Below are positions 1-11,338 of a stretch of 64,000 nucleotides of DNA, piece by piece. The notes beneath the pieces were generated by a model, which made no database searches, was not told where the DNA came from, and saw only the letters and a list, made by a program, of their open reading frames with translations. Both the position numbers and the translations under genes were made by a program. Location: NCBI GenBank assembly GCA_964020155.1, contig OZ026549.1, positions 3,206,133-3,270,132 on the forward strand. The letters run 5' to 3'. Origin of the DNA: Chondrilla cf. caribensis. Taxonomy: Eukaryota; Porifera; Demospongiae; Chondrillida; Chondrillidae. How positions within the stretch are numbered: the first letter of the stretch is position 1; each line of letters opens with the position of its first letter.

Positions 1-1
1 T

Positions 2-390
2 GACTCCTTCAAGATCTTTGCAGACCTTCCCAGACTCAGAGCAAAAGAATCTCCCCCCAGCCACATGACACAAGAGGTAACTATATTAGTTACCGACCAG
101 ATCCAGTTCTTATGCATAGAAAAGAAGTGCACTTCTTGAACTCACAGTCTGTGGCAACTCAGAACAAGTAATGACTGCAGCGAAAATCCACCAAACAAGA
201 ATACATCCATCTCATCTCTGATGCCACCAGAGCAGGATGGAGAGCTAACTACACCACTTTAAAAATTGGTGTCCTTGGTCACTATCTCCCATCAACACCT
301 ACTATCAGCGACACTAACACCGACTTAGCTATCAGCAGCCTGTCCAAATATCCGTCATACACACTGGGTCAAAATCCTACTGTTTACGGC
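2..390 (+). pseudogene. Decayed retroelement-like protein fragment
   Basis: Short stretches in different frames read like one protein domain: SFKIFADLPRLRAKESPP near 5-55, LLELTVCGN near 137-163, then EYIHLISDA and IGVLGHYLPSTP near 204-300. The pattern (ADLP..RA.E.PP, LLELT, EY..L.., VLGHYLPST) resembles a domain I associate from memory with invertebrate reverse-transcriptase-like predicted proteins, but I cannot name the family. Stops and frameshifts between the blocks show that it is not functional. The window starts inside it. Confidence 0.4.
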
Positions 391-1896
391 CAAGATTGCC
401 ATTAGTTGTTCGTATTCCATCTTTTTGGCTCGCGATGAACTTAACTGGTCACCCAGACCACTACTACCATCCTAACCGTGTTTGTAGCCACAATTATCAT
501 TCAATGTTATTTATCATTATATTCAATGATTTATATTCAAACTCACATTCTCGCCAGGTTTAAACACACAAACATTATCTGTTTGTTTTGTTTTGTTTTT
601 ACACCTGTGTTCGAGAGTTACATATGTATATGTGATGTAATAAAGTATTTCTCCCTCCTCTATGTATCACGGAATAGTCTAGTTACAATAGTTGGTCCAT
701 CCATATCAGATACCTGTGGTGGAGTGGGGGAGGGATGGTCTATTGAAACAAATGATTGTTTGCCACCTAAACTTTCACACCTACAGGGTATGTCTTTCGG
801 GCAATCAATAGTTGATAATAATCAAAAATGAATAATAATCAAAGTGGGGATAGGGTCGGGAGGCATCTATACTATAGGTACATGTTACTAAGAGCATCGG
901 GATATGTAATAACTAGCAGAATTAATCTCCTTTACCTTATCAAAAGTTAAGCATAAATATCTCAAAGGAATTATGAAGTTCTTCCATGAAGGTTGATAAA
1001 TTGCTGAGTAACTTGACTAAACTGCTCAATAGCCATGTTTGCTTGTCTGATAATCACGACAGTGAAGACAACATGCGAACAGAAGATTGGTACATTCTTG
1101 GTCTCCATTTTAATATTTGGCAGTACTGTTTTGACTATAATGGACTGGCCATGTCCATTTGGTGGGCAAACAATTGAATCATTCTCCAAAAATAGGTCCA
1201 TGATAGCAGAGATCTGTTCTGCAGAAAACACATAATGATTGAGATGTCTGCACTTGATTTTACATTAGGCATATAAAACCAGGCTGCCCATAATTTCATG
1301 TGTGACATGTACTACACTTAATTATTTTCTATTCTCTCCTTTTGTTAAATTTTGACAAGATTCATACATCATCATCACAATAGACTGTTCTCAGGGAAAT
1401 CTGTAGGAATGACATTGAAAAACAAATGGCAACTAATGGTATTATAGTAGAACAATGAGTAATAACAATAATATAACAATGATTAACAGTGGATATTGCA
1501 TTCTGAATGGCTGCAGTGGTCCCATGTATGGTACATAACACAAGACGTGGAGACATCAAGTATTAGTGCTATACATGACACAACCAAGTACATAGATGCC
1601 AATAAATCCTTAGTTACTGCATTTAGATATACAGTCACTTTACAGGCAGGAATTTGGGTATGTCACGGAGTAGACAGGCAGAGATTTGGATGTGTAATAT
1701 TAAAATTGATATTGCTGAATAACACGTCATGGTATGGAATGTAACAATTTTATAGTCAAAATTAATAAGAATTCATATGTGGTAAGTGTAACAAACTGCA
1801 TCTACCAAAGTCAAATCCAATGAAAATATAATGAACATGCTGTAACCAAACTATTAATACACAATTCACTGTTTGTAATGTACACTTTTCTCCTAG
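391..1896. other. Duplicated 5' flank or intron of the receptor copy; no gene recognised
   Basis: Several blocks of this stretch are repeated at 25340-26310 upstream of the intact receptor paralogue, in the same order. Examples are a block near 665-830 matching one near 25335-25480, and blocks near 1365-1420 and 1494-1570 matching 25660-25720 and 25935-26000. It therefore looks like duplicated intron 1 sequence. A minus-strand open frame at 971-1231 (86 aa) has no match in the other copy and no recognisable domain; I do not call it a gene. Confidence 0.5.
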
Positions 1897-3398
1897 GTTC
1901 CCCTAAGGTAACTGTGGTGGTTGATGGCTACACAGTTGACTCCACTCTGTCCTCACCAGCTTCACTACCACTAGGAACAGCTCTTGTCTTGGTGTGTAGA
2001 GTCAGTGGAATACCACAGAAACAGATCAAATATAAATGGACATGTCCTCATGGTCCATGTGAACGTCCGGGATATGTGGGGAGAAAGGTTGTTAACGACA
2101 GTATTTTAGCAATCAATATCACTTCTGACAGTGATGAAGGAACATACACCTGTGAAGTATCAAGAGGGGAGGCAGATGGGGGATACAGCCAAAATTATAC
2201 CCTCAATGTTTCAGGTCAATACACACAACAAACATGCACCGAAAATAAGTGGTGAAATTCTGTTTTCACAGTCCTCAGGTATTTACAGTTTTACTATGAT
2301 TTTATGTAAACTGTTTTGGAAATTAACAGGAAACACACAATTCTTGGTATGCCAAAAACACAAATTTGGAGAGTTAGTCATCTTCCCAAATTTGGGACAT
2401 ACACAAAACAAGCAACATTCATGTAAGATCAAAAGGTTCTCTGGGAATACACATGTTACATACCCAAACCAACTTTGATCATAAGCAGGTTGTTATTCAG
2501 GTGCTTAGCAACTGGAATTAGTTCAAAACATGTCTCAACATGATTATCACCTCCCTAAATTTCTGCTGCTTCAAGGAAGTATTGGTATGAACATGTATGT
2601 TTACTGTTGAAACCTAATAAAAATGCCATAATGGTATTATAATGAATAATCAGAAATTTAACTATCTAATTCATAACATGTTAACAATGATGCACATGTC
2701 AAAAATTTTTTATACTCATACATGTGTATAAAATGAAACATCCTATTATTGTTATAGGAGGAAGTGTTATCCATAGTTATGGGAGGCTTGTCCATGATGA
2801 ATATGTAATCACTAGAAGAGATCAGCTTCTACCACATGGTGATGGAACAGGGCCTGGAAGAATGGACTGCATCGGATCTGCACCAGAAACTGCTCGTTTT
2901 ATATTTAAAGGTGGTAAACAACCCAACAATTTAGTAAATCAAAATAGTGGTCAAAAGGCTTTTTTATCCTTCAACGGATCTTACTTGCCAATGAAGATTT
3001 TCGATGTAGAGTATTCCTGTCAGGATACATATATTTGTATCTATTTATCACCAGGTAATAACTACTACTAATACTAGGTATTACTTACAATACGCAAACA
3101 TTCGAGCATTGCAATTACAGCATCAAGTGATATTAATTCTGATGCTTTATAATTGTTTTATCACTTCCTGATAGGTACATTATCCGATGTCACTATCATG
3201 AGGGTTGTGACAAACACCACTGACGCAAGAATAGTCCTCAATGATATTCCCTCAGATATTTATAGAACCATTGTAGGATATGAACGTCATGACCTTGGAG
3301 TGACACTGCAGGGAGAGTATGCAAATATTGTCAGACGTACATTGTCAAAGCATACATTCTCATCACTAGTCCCAGGTGCTAGATACACTGTAGTAGTA
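1897..3398 (+). pseudogene. Ig/FN3 receptor, copy A (truncated by Tigger element)
   Basis: Three consecutive phase-1 exons homologous to the intact receptor at 24304-30651. The Ig exon is 1897-2214 (acceptor ctcctag, donor gtcaat; Cys in LVCRVSG, YTCEV before the end). The Cys-pair domain exon is 2758-3054 (MDCIGSAPE, then YSCQD). The FN3 exon starts at 3175 (TFSSLVPGARYTVVVQ) and is cut off after GTAGTA at 3398, exactly where a Tigger/pogo element begins. Sequence beyond the element does not resume the FN3 exon, so the remainder is deleted or lost. No signal exon is visible upstream in the window. It may form one damaged locus with copy B downstream. Extracellular adhesion or recognition function is inferred from domain type only. 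Confidence 0.7.
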
Positions 3399-4989
3399 CA
3401 GTGGAGTCTGGATAAGTCGAAGTTGCAGGGAGTCAACCAAAATCTTCCACTTATCAGAAATTTACCTTAAGCAAACTACACTTTCATGGCTAGTGCTGTA
3501 CTCCATAATTACTTCTGAATCAGCAACATACAGTAGTAATAGATCTCTACTGATACAACAGTTATATTAATAATATGCATAATAGAATAATGCATGTATA
3601 TACAAAAATCATGAACTTGGTCCAAAATAATGAAGAATGTTTTTCTGTACTGCGTTATCAGCAATACCTTCTCAACTAATGTCTGCAAACCATTGAGTGT
3701 ACGGTCACACTTGTCTGCATCACATTGCTTTTGCATAAAAAAGGTCCTCAACGTTGCAACTGCCTTGAAAGCTGATGTAGATGTGACAGGATCTACAGGC
3801 TCCCCACAATCATCATCTTGATTATCTTCATCACCTTCATCATTTTCATCTGCAATGTCACCTGATACAGCCAAGTTGGAGTCAACATTCACTAGATCAC
3901 TGAATGACAGAGATGAAGCAACAATGCTGTTTTCCTGTAGGGTGGCCAGTTCATCTGGAGTGTCATCCTGGTCCTCTGTCTCTGTACTTTCTGTTGCAAA
4001 TCCTGCCTTTCGGAAGCAGTTACTGATTGTCTGTTGTGTAACGGACTGCCAAGCTGTACGCAAAGTGGACATGGCTTCCAGCAATGTGATGGAAAATTCC
4101 TTCATTTCACCCCCAGCATCGATATGACTCAATAAGATTTTCATTATAACTCGACGATAGTGGCACTTGAGATTATAAATTATGCCTAAATCACAGGGCT
4201 GTAGTTTAGCAGTTGTATTCGGTGGCAGAAAAACAAGGTTGGTAGCTTTGAGGTTGGTAACGTGAGGATGTGCTGGACAGTTATCAACGAGTAGTAAAAC
4301 TTTCCTTCCCTGTCGATTCATCTTCTGATCAAACTTCCGAACCCAAGATGCAAAAATTTCTCCAGTCATCCAGGCTTTCTGATTTGCTTCATATTCAGTT
4401 GGTAAATGCTTAATCCCCTTGAAGCACCTTGGCTTTTTGAATTTACCAATAATCAAAAGGGGCAACTTCTCACTTCCATCACTATTTGCACATACCAATC
4501 CAGTAATGCGTTCTTTGGACCTTATGCCGGCACTACAGGTTTCCCCTCTAAAAGCCATGGTTTTGTCAGGAAGTAACCTCCAGAAAATCCCAGTTTCATC
4601 AGCGTTGAAAATATCTCTTGGGTGGTAGTTCTGCACTAACTTGGGTAGAACATCTGTGGTCCATTGGTTTACGACTGTTGGGTCAACAGACATACTCTCA
4701 CCACAAATTAGTTGAGAAGTGTATTGCTGATAACGCATTACAGAAAAACATTCCTCATTATTTTGGACCAAGTTCATGATTTTTGTATATACATGCATTA
4801 TTCTATTATGCATATTATTAATATAACTGTTGTATCAGTAGAGATCTATTACTACTGTATGTTGCTGATTCAGAAGTAATTATGGAGTACAGCACTAGCC
4901 ATGAAAGTGTAGTTTGCTTAAGGTAAATTTCTGATAAGTGGAAGATTGTGGTTGACTCCCTGTAACTTCGACTTATCCAGACTCCACTG
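3399..4989 (-). mobile_element. Tigger/pogo-type DNA transposon with long terminal inverted repeats
   Basis: The element starts CAGTGGAGTCTGGATAAG at 3399 and ends with its inverted complement at 4989, flanked by TA on both sides (3397-3398 and 4990-4991), the target duplication expected of the Tc1/mariner-pogo superfamily. The two ends stay complementary for about 282 bp (3399-3680 against 4707-4989) with only scattered mismatches. Tigger termini are usually tens of bases, so this is unusually long. It carries one minus-strand transposase frame that reads into both inverted repeats. Confidence 0.88.
3509..4813 (-). CDS. Tigger-like DDE transposase, N-terminally truncated
   Basis: A 434-aa frame with the DDE_1 (pogo/Tigger/jerky) catalytic core. 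The first Asp is in FNADETGIFW (about residue 72), the second in LLLVDNCPAH (about 177) and the third in LQPCDLGIIYNLK (about 208), giving a DDD triad as in pogo-type enzymes. The core would cut and join transposon ends in the nucleus. Full-length relatives have roughly 150-200 further N-terminal residues with CENP-B/HTH DNA-binding domains; these are absent. The first ~35 and last ~57 residues are encoded inside the terminal inverted repeats, so both ends of this frame are probably not native protein. Likely a non-autonomous derivative despite the open frame. The true start is unknown. Confidence 0.85.
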   Translation of the reverse strand: MHNRIMHVYTKIMNLVQNNEECFSVMRYQQYTSQLICGESMSVDPTVVNQWTTDVLPKLVQNYHPRDIFNADETGIFWRLLPDKTMAFRGETCSAGIRSKERITGLVCANSDGSEKLPLLIIGKFKKPRCFKGIKHLPTEYEANQKAWMTGEIFASWVRKFDQKMNRQGRKVLLLVDNCPAHPHVTNLKATNLVFLPPNTTAKLQPCDLGIIYNLKCHYRRVIMKILLSHIDAGGEMKEFSITLLEAMSTLRTAWQSVTQQTISNCFRKAGFATESTETEDQDDTPDELATLQENSIVASSLSFSDLVNVDSNLAVSGDIADENDEGDEDNQDDDCGEPVDPVTSTSAFKAVATLRTFFMQKQCDADKCDRTLNGLQTLVEKVLLITQYRKTFFIILDQVHDFCIYMHYSIMHIINITVVSVEIYYYCMLLIQK

Positions 4990-4991
4990 TA

Positions 4992-5708
4992 ATATGAGCG
5001 TCATTTTAAAGTACAAATACTGTTGGTATGCGGAATGTACTTGCTTTTACCGGAAGTGAATGTTTAACAGCGTGTATCTTAAAATTGCGGAATTCCGTAA
5101 GGGACAATTCAATCGATCCTAACTCGGAAACTATACTGGATAGCGATGCGAAACAAACTGCAACAGGAAGCACATTAAATGTACTATAACGTAGGACAAC
5201 AAACGGGAAATCGTCATCATGCGCGAAATGGGCCCTTTTCTCATATACTGTCACAAATTTTTAATGAAACTACATGGGTTTGGTTGGTGGGATAAGTACA
5301 ATATTCATAGATTCTGGTTATCATACATAGGGTTGAAGTATAAGATTTAATATTAATATATTCTCTCACATAATCAAGTATCTAAACTTTATATACCATA
5401 CATGAAAATAGGAAAGTGTTGCACTTGTGTGTATACATGGCAATCAGGTAAAGAGTACATGGTTAGTGTTATTCTAAGAGTGGTTTGTAAAGATGATCAT
5501 GCAGTAATGCATGGTAATTTTTGCACCCTTCGAGTATTTCATTATTATGTGTTCTTAAGTGTTTCACCTTATTTGCACTTGCACCCTCTGCACACCATAA
5601 ACCTGGATACATGATAAAGCAGTTAACATGTGTTTGCAGAATCAAACACAATCCATATTTCTGTAGGGGCCTTTAGCAAGGGCCATTTGCCCCTCCCCCA
5701 CCTTGAAA
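4992..5708. other. No gene recognised
   Basis: AT-rich sequence between the Tigger element and copy B. Short open frames (for example minus 5006-5254) show no domain, signal peptide or splice context that I can support. Confidence 0.4.
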
Positions 5709-5816
5709 ATTCACACACATGCACGCATATACATACACACACACACGCGCACGCACACACACACTGCACACACACATGCACACACACACAGATGCACACA
5801 CGCACACACACACACG
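5709..5816. repeat. Imperfect (CA)n microsatellite
   Basis: About 100 bp of CA/CG/CATA dinucleotides just upstream of the Ig exon of copy B. The open frames of Cys/Val or His/Thr across it are repeat artefacts. Confidence 0.9.
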
Positions 5817-5863
5817 ACATTCCTCTGTGCTGGTTAGCTAACAGTGTACATTTCTACTCCCAG

Positions 5864-7334
5864 GTTCCCCAGAGGTAACTGTGGTGATTGATGGCTACAC
5901 AGTTGACTCCACTCAGTCCTCACCAGCTTCACTACCACTAGGAACAGCTCTTGTGTTGGTGTGTAGAGTCAGTGGAATACCACAGAGACAGATCAAATAT
6001 AACTGGACATGTCCAGATGGTTTATGTGAACGTCCAGGATATGTGGGGAGAAAGGTTGTTAACGACAATACTCTAGCAGTCAATATAACTTCTAACAGTG
6101 ACGGAGGAACATACATCTGTGAAGTATCAAGAGAGGAGGCAGATAGGGGATACAGCCAATATTACACTCTCAGTACAATACACAAAATTTATACATAAAC
6201 ATATACAGGGACATGCTAACAAAACAATGAAAATGCTAGCAAGTATATATGAAATAAATAATCCATCACGTTTATCATTATAGGAGGACATGTCATTCAC
6301 AGTTATGGGAGGCTTGTGCACTTGGAACATATAATCACTAGAGGAGATCAGCTTCTACCACCTGGTGATGGAACAGGGCCTGGAAGAATGGACTGCATAA
6401 GAACTGCACCAGAAACTGCTCGTTTTATATTGGACAATCCCATGCCATCCACCAATTTTGTATATCAAGGTGTTGAGGATCCCCCCAACCCTCAAATGGC
6501 TACTTTACTATTCAATCGATCATACTTGTCAATGAACAGTTTTGAAAATGCAGAGGGTTTCTGTGTGAGAAAATTAACATTTTTTTATATCTTTTTATTA
6601 GCAGGTACATACCTACAATATACACACATTCCGCCAATGCTTTATCTACTAGTTTATTTTTGTTTCGTCATCTCTGGCAGGTAACACTGCAGGGAGAGTA
6701 CAGAAATTTTCAGACAAGTAGACAATATACATTCTCATCACTAGTCCCAGGTGCTAGGTACACAGTAGTAGTGCAGGGAGTGAGTGGAGCTGCAGGTGAT
6801 AGGAGTCAGCTTGTCACAAGAAGAGATGTCAAAACCAAAGAAACAAGTGAGTATAGTGAATATAGTGAGTATATAGTGAATTGATAACTATATATGGATT
6901 ATTTTGTAAGATAGTATTCTGAAGTATTCTGTATAACATGCTATAACTTTTGAAATGCAACAATTATGAAAATTGTGATTTGGATTCTATCAATTCAGAA
7001 CCATCAGTTCCAAGGTACATTATTGTACATGTACATAATATATTTATTGTTTTCCGTCAATTCAGAACCATCAGCTCCAAGGTATCCCTGTATATTATAG
7101 GAGAGAGTAGGGATGGAATTGAACTCAATTGGATACCTCCACTGGAACCCAACTGAGATATCTACTATCTCATTGAATATAATGATGAAATTTATACTGT
7201 TTCAATAAATACAGCCAGTGAGTCTACATACTTGAATTTAACAGGACTACAGAGAGGAGTAACCTACAACATCACAGTGGTGGCAGTGAACTCAGCAGGA
7301 AGGAGTGATACTGGACCAGTTCTGAATTACACAT
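5864..7334 (+). pseudogene. Ig/FN3 receptor, copy B, ectodomain exons (broken)
   Basis: Four exons match the intact paralogue. Ig is 5864-6172, with the usual last codons missing so that the donor falls at CTCA|gtacaa. The Cys-pair domain is 6284-6604. FN3-1 is 6681-6846 and FN3-2 is 7066-7334. The Ig and Cys-pair exons keep phase 1-1. FN3-1 is only 166 bp against 300 bp in the intact copy, missing its first ~134 bp, and is not a multiple of three. FN3-2 carries small deletions and two stops (after RYPCIL, and EPN followed by TGA where the paralogue has EPNG). A partial duplicate of the FN3-2 acceptor region lies at about 6987-7015. The ectodomain cannot be read through as an ordinary mRNA, although the following membrane/tail exon is intact. 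Confidence 0.72.
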
Positions 7335-7444
7335 AACCCACCGAGTGAGTAGCTAACATTACAATGAGCAGTAAGCAAATTAATATGCATGCATTTTTAC
7401 CTGGGATTATAAAACAGTGTAATATGTGTGTGATATGGGTGTGT

Positions 7445-7566
<122 letters not shown>

Positions 7567-7658
7567 ATACATGTGACGGCTTGTGCATATGTGTTTGAAC
7601 CTATTATTTGAAGGATGAACAATCTGATGTAGCAACATGCTCAAATTGCTTACTACAG

Positions 7659-8116
7659 TTAACACCCCGTCACAAAAATCTCCTACCTCATCACAAAACA
7701 CTCCTACTGCAGTGATCATAGCTGTAGCTGTAGTGATCATCGTGATCCTACTGGTCATTATTACAATATTGAGTGTTTTGCTGGTACTGAAGAGGAAGAA
7801 ACAACCACCCACAGTGCAGTGTGACCAGGTGAACATGTCAGAGATTCATGACAAAGTGGATGATATTGTGGAGACCAACCAAGATTATCAAGAATTGGAT
7901 GTCAGCAAGATGGATGATGATGTGATGACCAGCAATGACTATCAAAAACTGAATGTCAGAAAGATGGATCCTCTGGGTGATAAGGTGATGACCACAAAAA
8001 GCAATCTTGGATTAAATGCCAGCAAAAAGGATGATGCTGTCATTTGCAAAGAAGACTATGAAGAATTAGACACTGAAAAGATGGACGAGACCACCAATTA
8101 TGCGTCGTTGAAGTGA
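7659..8116 (+). CDS. Membrane and cytoplasmic-tail exon of receptor copy B, with repeated YxxL motifs
   Basis: Acceptor at tactacag|TTAACACC, entered in phase 1, open to a TGA at 8114-8116. It encodes a short Ser/Thr/Pro stalk (NTPSQKSPTSSQNTPT), one membrane helix (VIIAVAVVIIVILLVIITILSVLLVL), a basic stop-transfer (KRKKQ) and a tail of about 100 residues. The tail has a roughly 20-residue repeat with DYQEL, DYQKL, DYEEL and a terminal NYASL. These YxxL sequences resemble half-ITAM/ITIM motifs that bind SH2 proteins once phosphorylated; canonical ITAM spacing is 6-12 residues, while here it is about 14 or more. The frame is intact although the upstream FN3 exons are broken, so it may be recent debris or may be used with other upstream exons. 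Confidence 0.7.
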
Positions 8117-8446
8117 GAGCTTATGAGAGGGCTACCCAGCGTATAGAAGTAGACATCATTTTATAGTTTAAGTTTCTTTTGTGTATGTAGTATGTACACT
8201 TATATACGCATATAGTAGGAAATTCAATGTGTGTATCAACATGTAAGCTGTATTGTACTTGTACCAATTATTCCCAAACCAATGTCATAAATAACATAAT
8301 TATATACGTATGCACATAATAGATAGGCTGTGGAATATAGTTCGAAGGATAGAGTATATATGGACATAGGATCAATATGGTCACTCCTGGATGATTCCAA
8401 TCATATTATCACATTGGAGATGGAAGTTCAGATTGAATAGAGGTCA

Positions 8447-8486
8447 AATAAAGATAAATAATATATAAATTGAATAGAGAAATAAA
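8447..8486 (+). promoter_or_regulatory. Candidate polyadenylation signals
   Basis: AATAAA occurs at 8447-8452 and again at 8481-8486, about 330 bp after the stop codon of the copy B tail exon. Position and sequence fit poly(A) signals; no cleavage site can be shown. Confidence 0.3.
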
Positions 8487-8577
8487 GAAATTATTGTAGT
8501 AGCCACTGAATTTGAATTGTAAAGGATGCATTAATTTGAGTTTGATATTCTATATTGGTCATGGGCCACTATTTAGT

Positions 8578-8819
8578 GGTTAAGACATGGGCACAAGGGC
8601 ATTATGACATATAAATACCGAGTCCCGAGGGCGCGAAGCGCCCGAGGGCGAGTGTATTTTATATGTCATAATGCCCGAGTGTCCATGTCTTAACCATTAT
8701 AGCATCCGTTGCTAACGCTTTATACTGTTGCTAGCGCTTTATACAATATAAAATTGCTGTATAATAGTACTGTTTCTATGGTAACGGATGTTATAAGCTA
8801 TTATAGCATACTGCAATAA
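8578..8819. repeat. Foldback element with GC-rich centre
   Basis: GGTTAAGACATGGGCAC at 8578 begins a ~41-bp arm whose complement ends at 8695, around a GC-rich centre (GAGGGCGCGAAGCGCCC). A second inverted pair follows (ATAGCATCCGTTGCTAACG near 8698 against the complement of a block near 8780-8810), with an internal direct repeat of ~18 bp (GTTGCTAACGCTTTATAC / GTTGCTAGCGCTTTATAC). This looks like a composite foldback or MITE insertion in AT-rich DNA. Confidence 0.7.
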
Positions 8820-10743
8820 CAACATGATATTATGTGGGTTACATTTCAACAGGTAACCAAGATGATTATTAGGGGTTATAGGATATTCAAGACCAAGAGT
8901 AGGTATAATATATAGATGAATAACCCTCAAGCATACCTATGAAAGAGATCACAAGGAGCTTATAGTTGACATACCATACATTATTGCCAAAACATCAGGC
9001 TGGAAATAGATAAATTTTATACAATTTACCCACAAGCACCCTATATGAATGCAACAATGTCATACTATTTAATTATACTGCAAGTATGTATGTACTAACA
9101 GGATAAACAATGTACATACTTTATCTTACTAACTCGCCTAGTATACACTTTTGCTGAAAGGGGTATTAATATGAATTTGAAAAAAATTTCATTATTCATA
9201 GTATTAGTATTATTATTATTATAAGTATGATTGAAATGGTGAGATTTTCATAATATCATCAACAATGAAAAATAATGACAGTAAGCTATTGCATATTATA
9301 TGGTTTTGATTATTATTATATTATTAATTACTATTGATAAGATAATGATATCGATGATGATGCGATAAATGATAAGACTACAAATTATAATTATTACAAT
9401 TAATGTTAAATAAGTGAGATAATATTATAATGATATTAATATTTTTATTAAACAGGCTCTATGGCAACAATATAATAACCATATAATACAAGTTTCAAAT
9501 AAATCATTAATTAAAGAAAAAGAGGGTCCTCACTGGTCCTGCTGAGCTGATCTAGTGTGCCCAAAACTGAGATGGCATTACCTGTCAGAATGGCAACGTA
9601 GACTCTTTGTATCAGAAATTGATATGATCTCTGTTCTCCAGTGACCTTCATTTTTCCAGTCCTAATTGCACTACACATGAAGAGTATAATCATATTTTAA
9701 ATTTATTCATTACATGTGTATCAGTGTTAGCATTATGTTTGTACATGTTGAAATAATGTTCACTTCATGATTATACAAGTAGAAATAATATTATATAATA
9801 TATTAATGCTGTCAATTATATGTTGCCCTACGTAAATTGCATGGGTATGAACACGTAACATTGGATGGAAAATGTACAATATTTTCTTACTCAAACTGAC
9901 TTATAAAAATGTATGCACATGTGTTATCATAATATAAACTTATAATGAGTCCTAAATCTACGTCCTATAGCTATGGAATCCAGACCTTCTAGATAACTCC
10001 ACAAAATCCACTGACTGAATTTACATATATATTGTCCAGCTGAAGCTGAGAATTTCCATCTACTGACTAATGTCACCAGTCATAGAATGAAATACTACTG
10101 TTGCAATGGTGTCTTTATTATGCATATTAAATTAAAGATTAAGAAATTGCCAAAGGTTGAAAGATGTTACATCAATTGAATGCTTACATAGGCATTCACA
10201 TTACCTGATTACTCTAGGATTATTCCAGTACTCACATTACATCAAATCTATTTAACTTATATTGTATATTAAACACCTAATTATCTTCCCATATCACTGT
10301 GTGGGTGGGTTTTGTGGTTTTTGAGTTAGTATAAATTCGCAGCATATTGAACGGTGTCTCAGTACCCTGAGGTGAACTATTTGGGAAGGTTAACATAAGG
10401 TGAGTACTACTGATGGCCAAGATCAAATGGAACACTAGGATAGTATATTTATGATATCTTATGTGAGTGTCTACGGTGAAGTCTAGCCTCGTCAACCTGC
10501 TGCTGCACCCGTTATTTCAGCTAATTCCTCCTAAGTAACCTGCAGATATAGATGTAAGGGCAGTTATGTCAGACAACTATTATTATTTTAATGCTCAAAC
10601 CTGTGAGCCTTAGGATTATTGTTATGTAATAGGATAAAAAATCATACAACAAATTGGGATAAAGGATTACAGTGGAATTGTTGGACAGTAGGAGTAGTGA
10701 TCATACAACAACTTCTGGCCATAAATGAAATTCTAATTCCTTG
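8820..10743. other. AT-rich intergenic DNA; one weak open frame
   Basis: Mostly simple AT-rich sequence with TAT/ATT runs. The one frame with coding-like composition is minus 9511-9693 (60 aa). It contains QRVYVAILTGNAISVLGTLDQ and ends DPLFL, with a possible splice acceptor near 9672. It could be a fragment of a conserved terminal exon, but I cannot name the family. Nothing else is supported. Confidence 0.35.
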
Positions 10744-10974
10744 CTAATGTTGCAGGATCATGATAATATGTTGGAGAGAGAGAGTGTGTGTTATACAGTC
10801 ATGAATCCAACTGGACGACTTATATCTTGTCCACAGTGCAGTATATATTATTGTGTATTTTACACAATAATATATACTGCACTGTGGACAAGATATAAGT
10901 CGTCCAGTTGGATTCATGACTGTATAACACACACTCTCTCTCTCCAACATATTATCATGATCCTGCAACATTAG
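10744..10974. repeat. Perfect long palindrome (114-bp arms, 3-bp centre)
   Basis: CTAATGTTGCAGGATCATG at 10744 is matched by its exact complement ending at 10974, and the arms stay complementary to the centre (GTA-TTT-TAC, about 10858-10860). As a result both strands encode essentially the same open frame, which is a symmetry artefact rather than a gene. No target duplication or transposase is recognisable. Confidence 0.9.
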
Positions 10975-11338
10975 TGTACTGACTGATCATGAGCAATCTA
11001 TACATGAGCAAAGTACAGGCTGACACCATATGTCAGTATAATCATATAGTATTGCATAAAGGCAGCATACTATATGTAATAATTCATGTGCCAGTGTGTA
11101 CCATGATAACTAGTAAGGATGGTCATCCAAGTGGAAAGATCAGTCGTGATTCTGTGGATTATTGATAATTTATTGGTTCATTACCCTTTTTCACTATAAC
11201 TAGTACCGCATAGCCGGAAATGTTGGTAGGGAATTTTCGAATTCCCGCCAAATCATTATCTGCCAAATTATGGCTGAAAACGCAAAGCCTTATGACAATC
11301 CTTTCTTCATTCAAGCACTTTATATTCATAGGCATAAA

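Noticed and set aside
3630..4628. Plus-strand open frames across the Tigger element
   Set aside because: Antisense shadows of the transposase, which carries the DDE motifs on the minus strand.
10741..10974. Nearly identical ~75-aa open frames on both strands
   Set aside because: A direct consequence of the perfect palindrome, with no domain or gene context.
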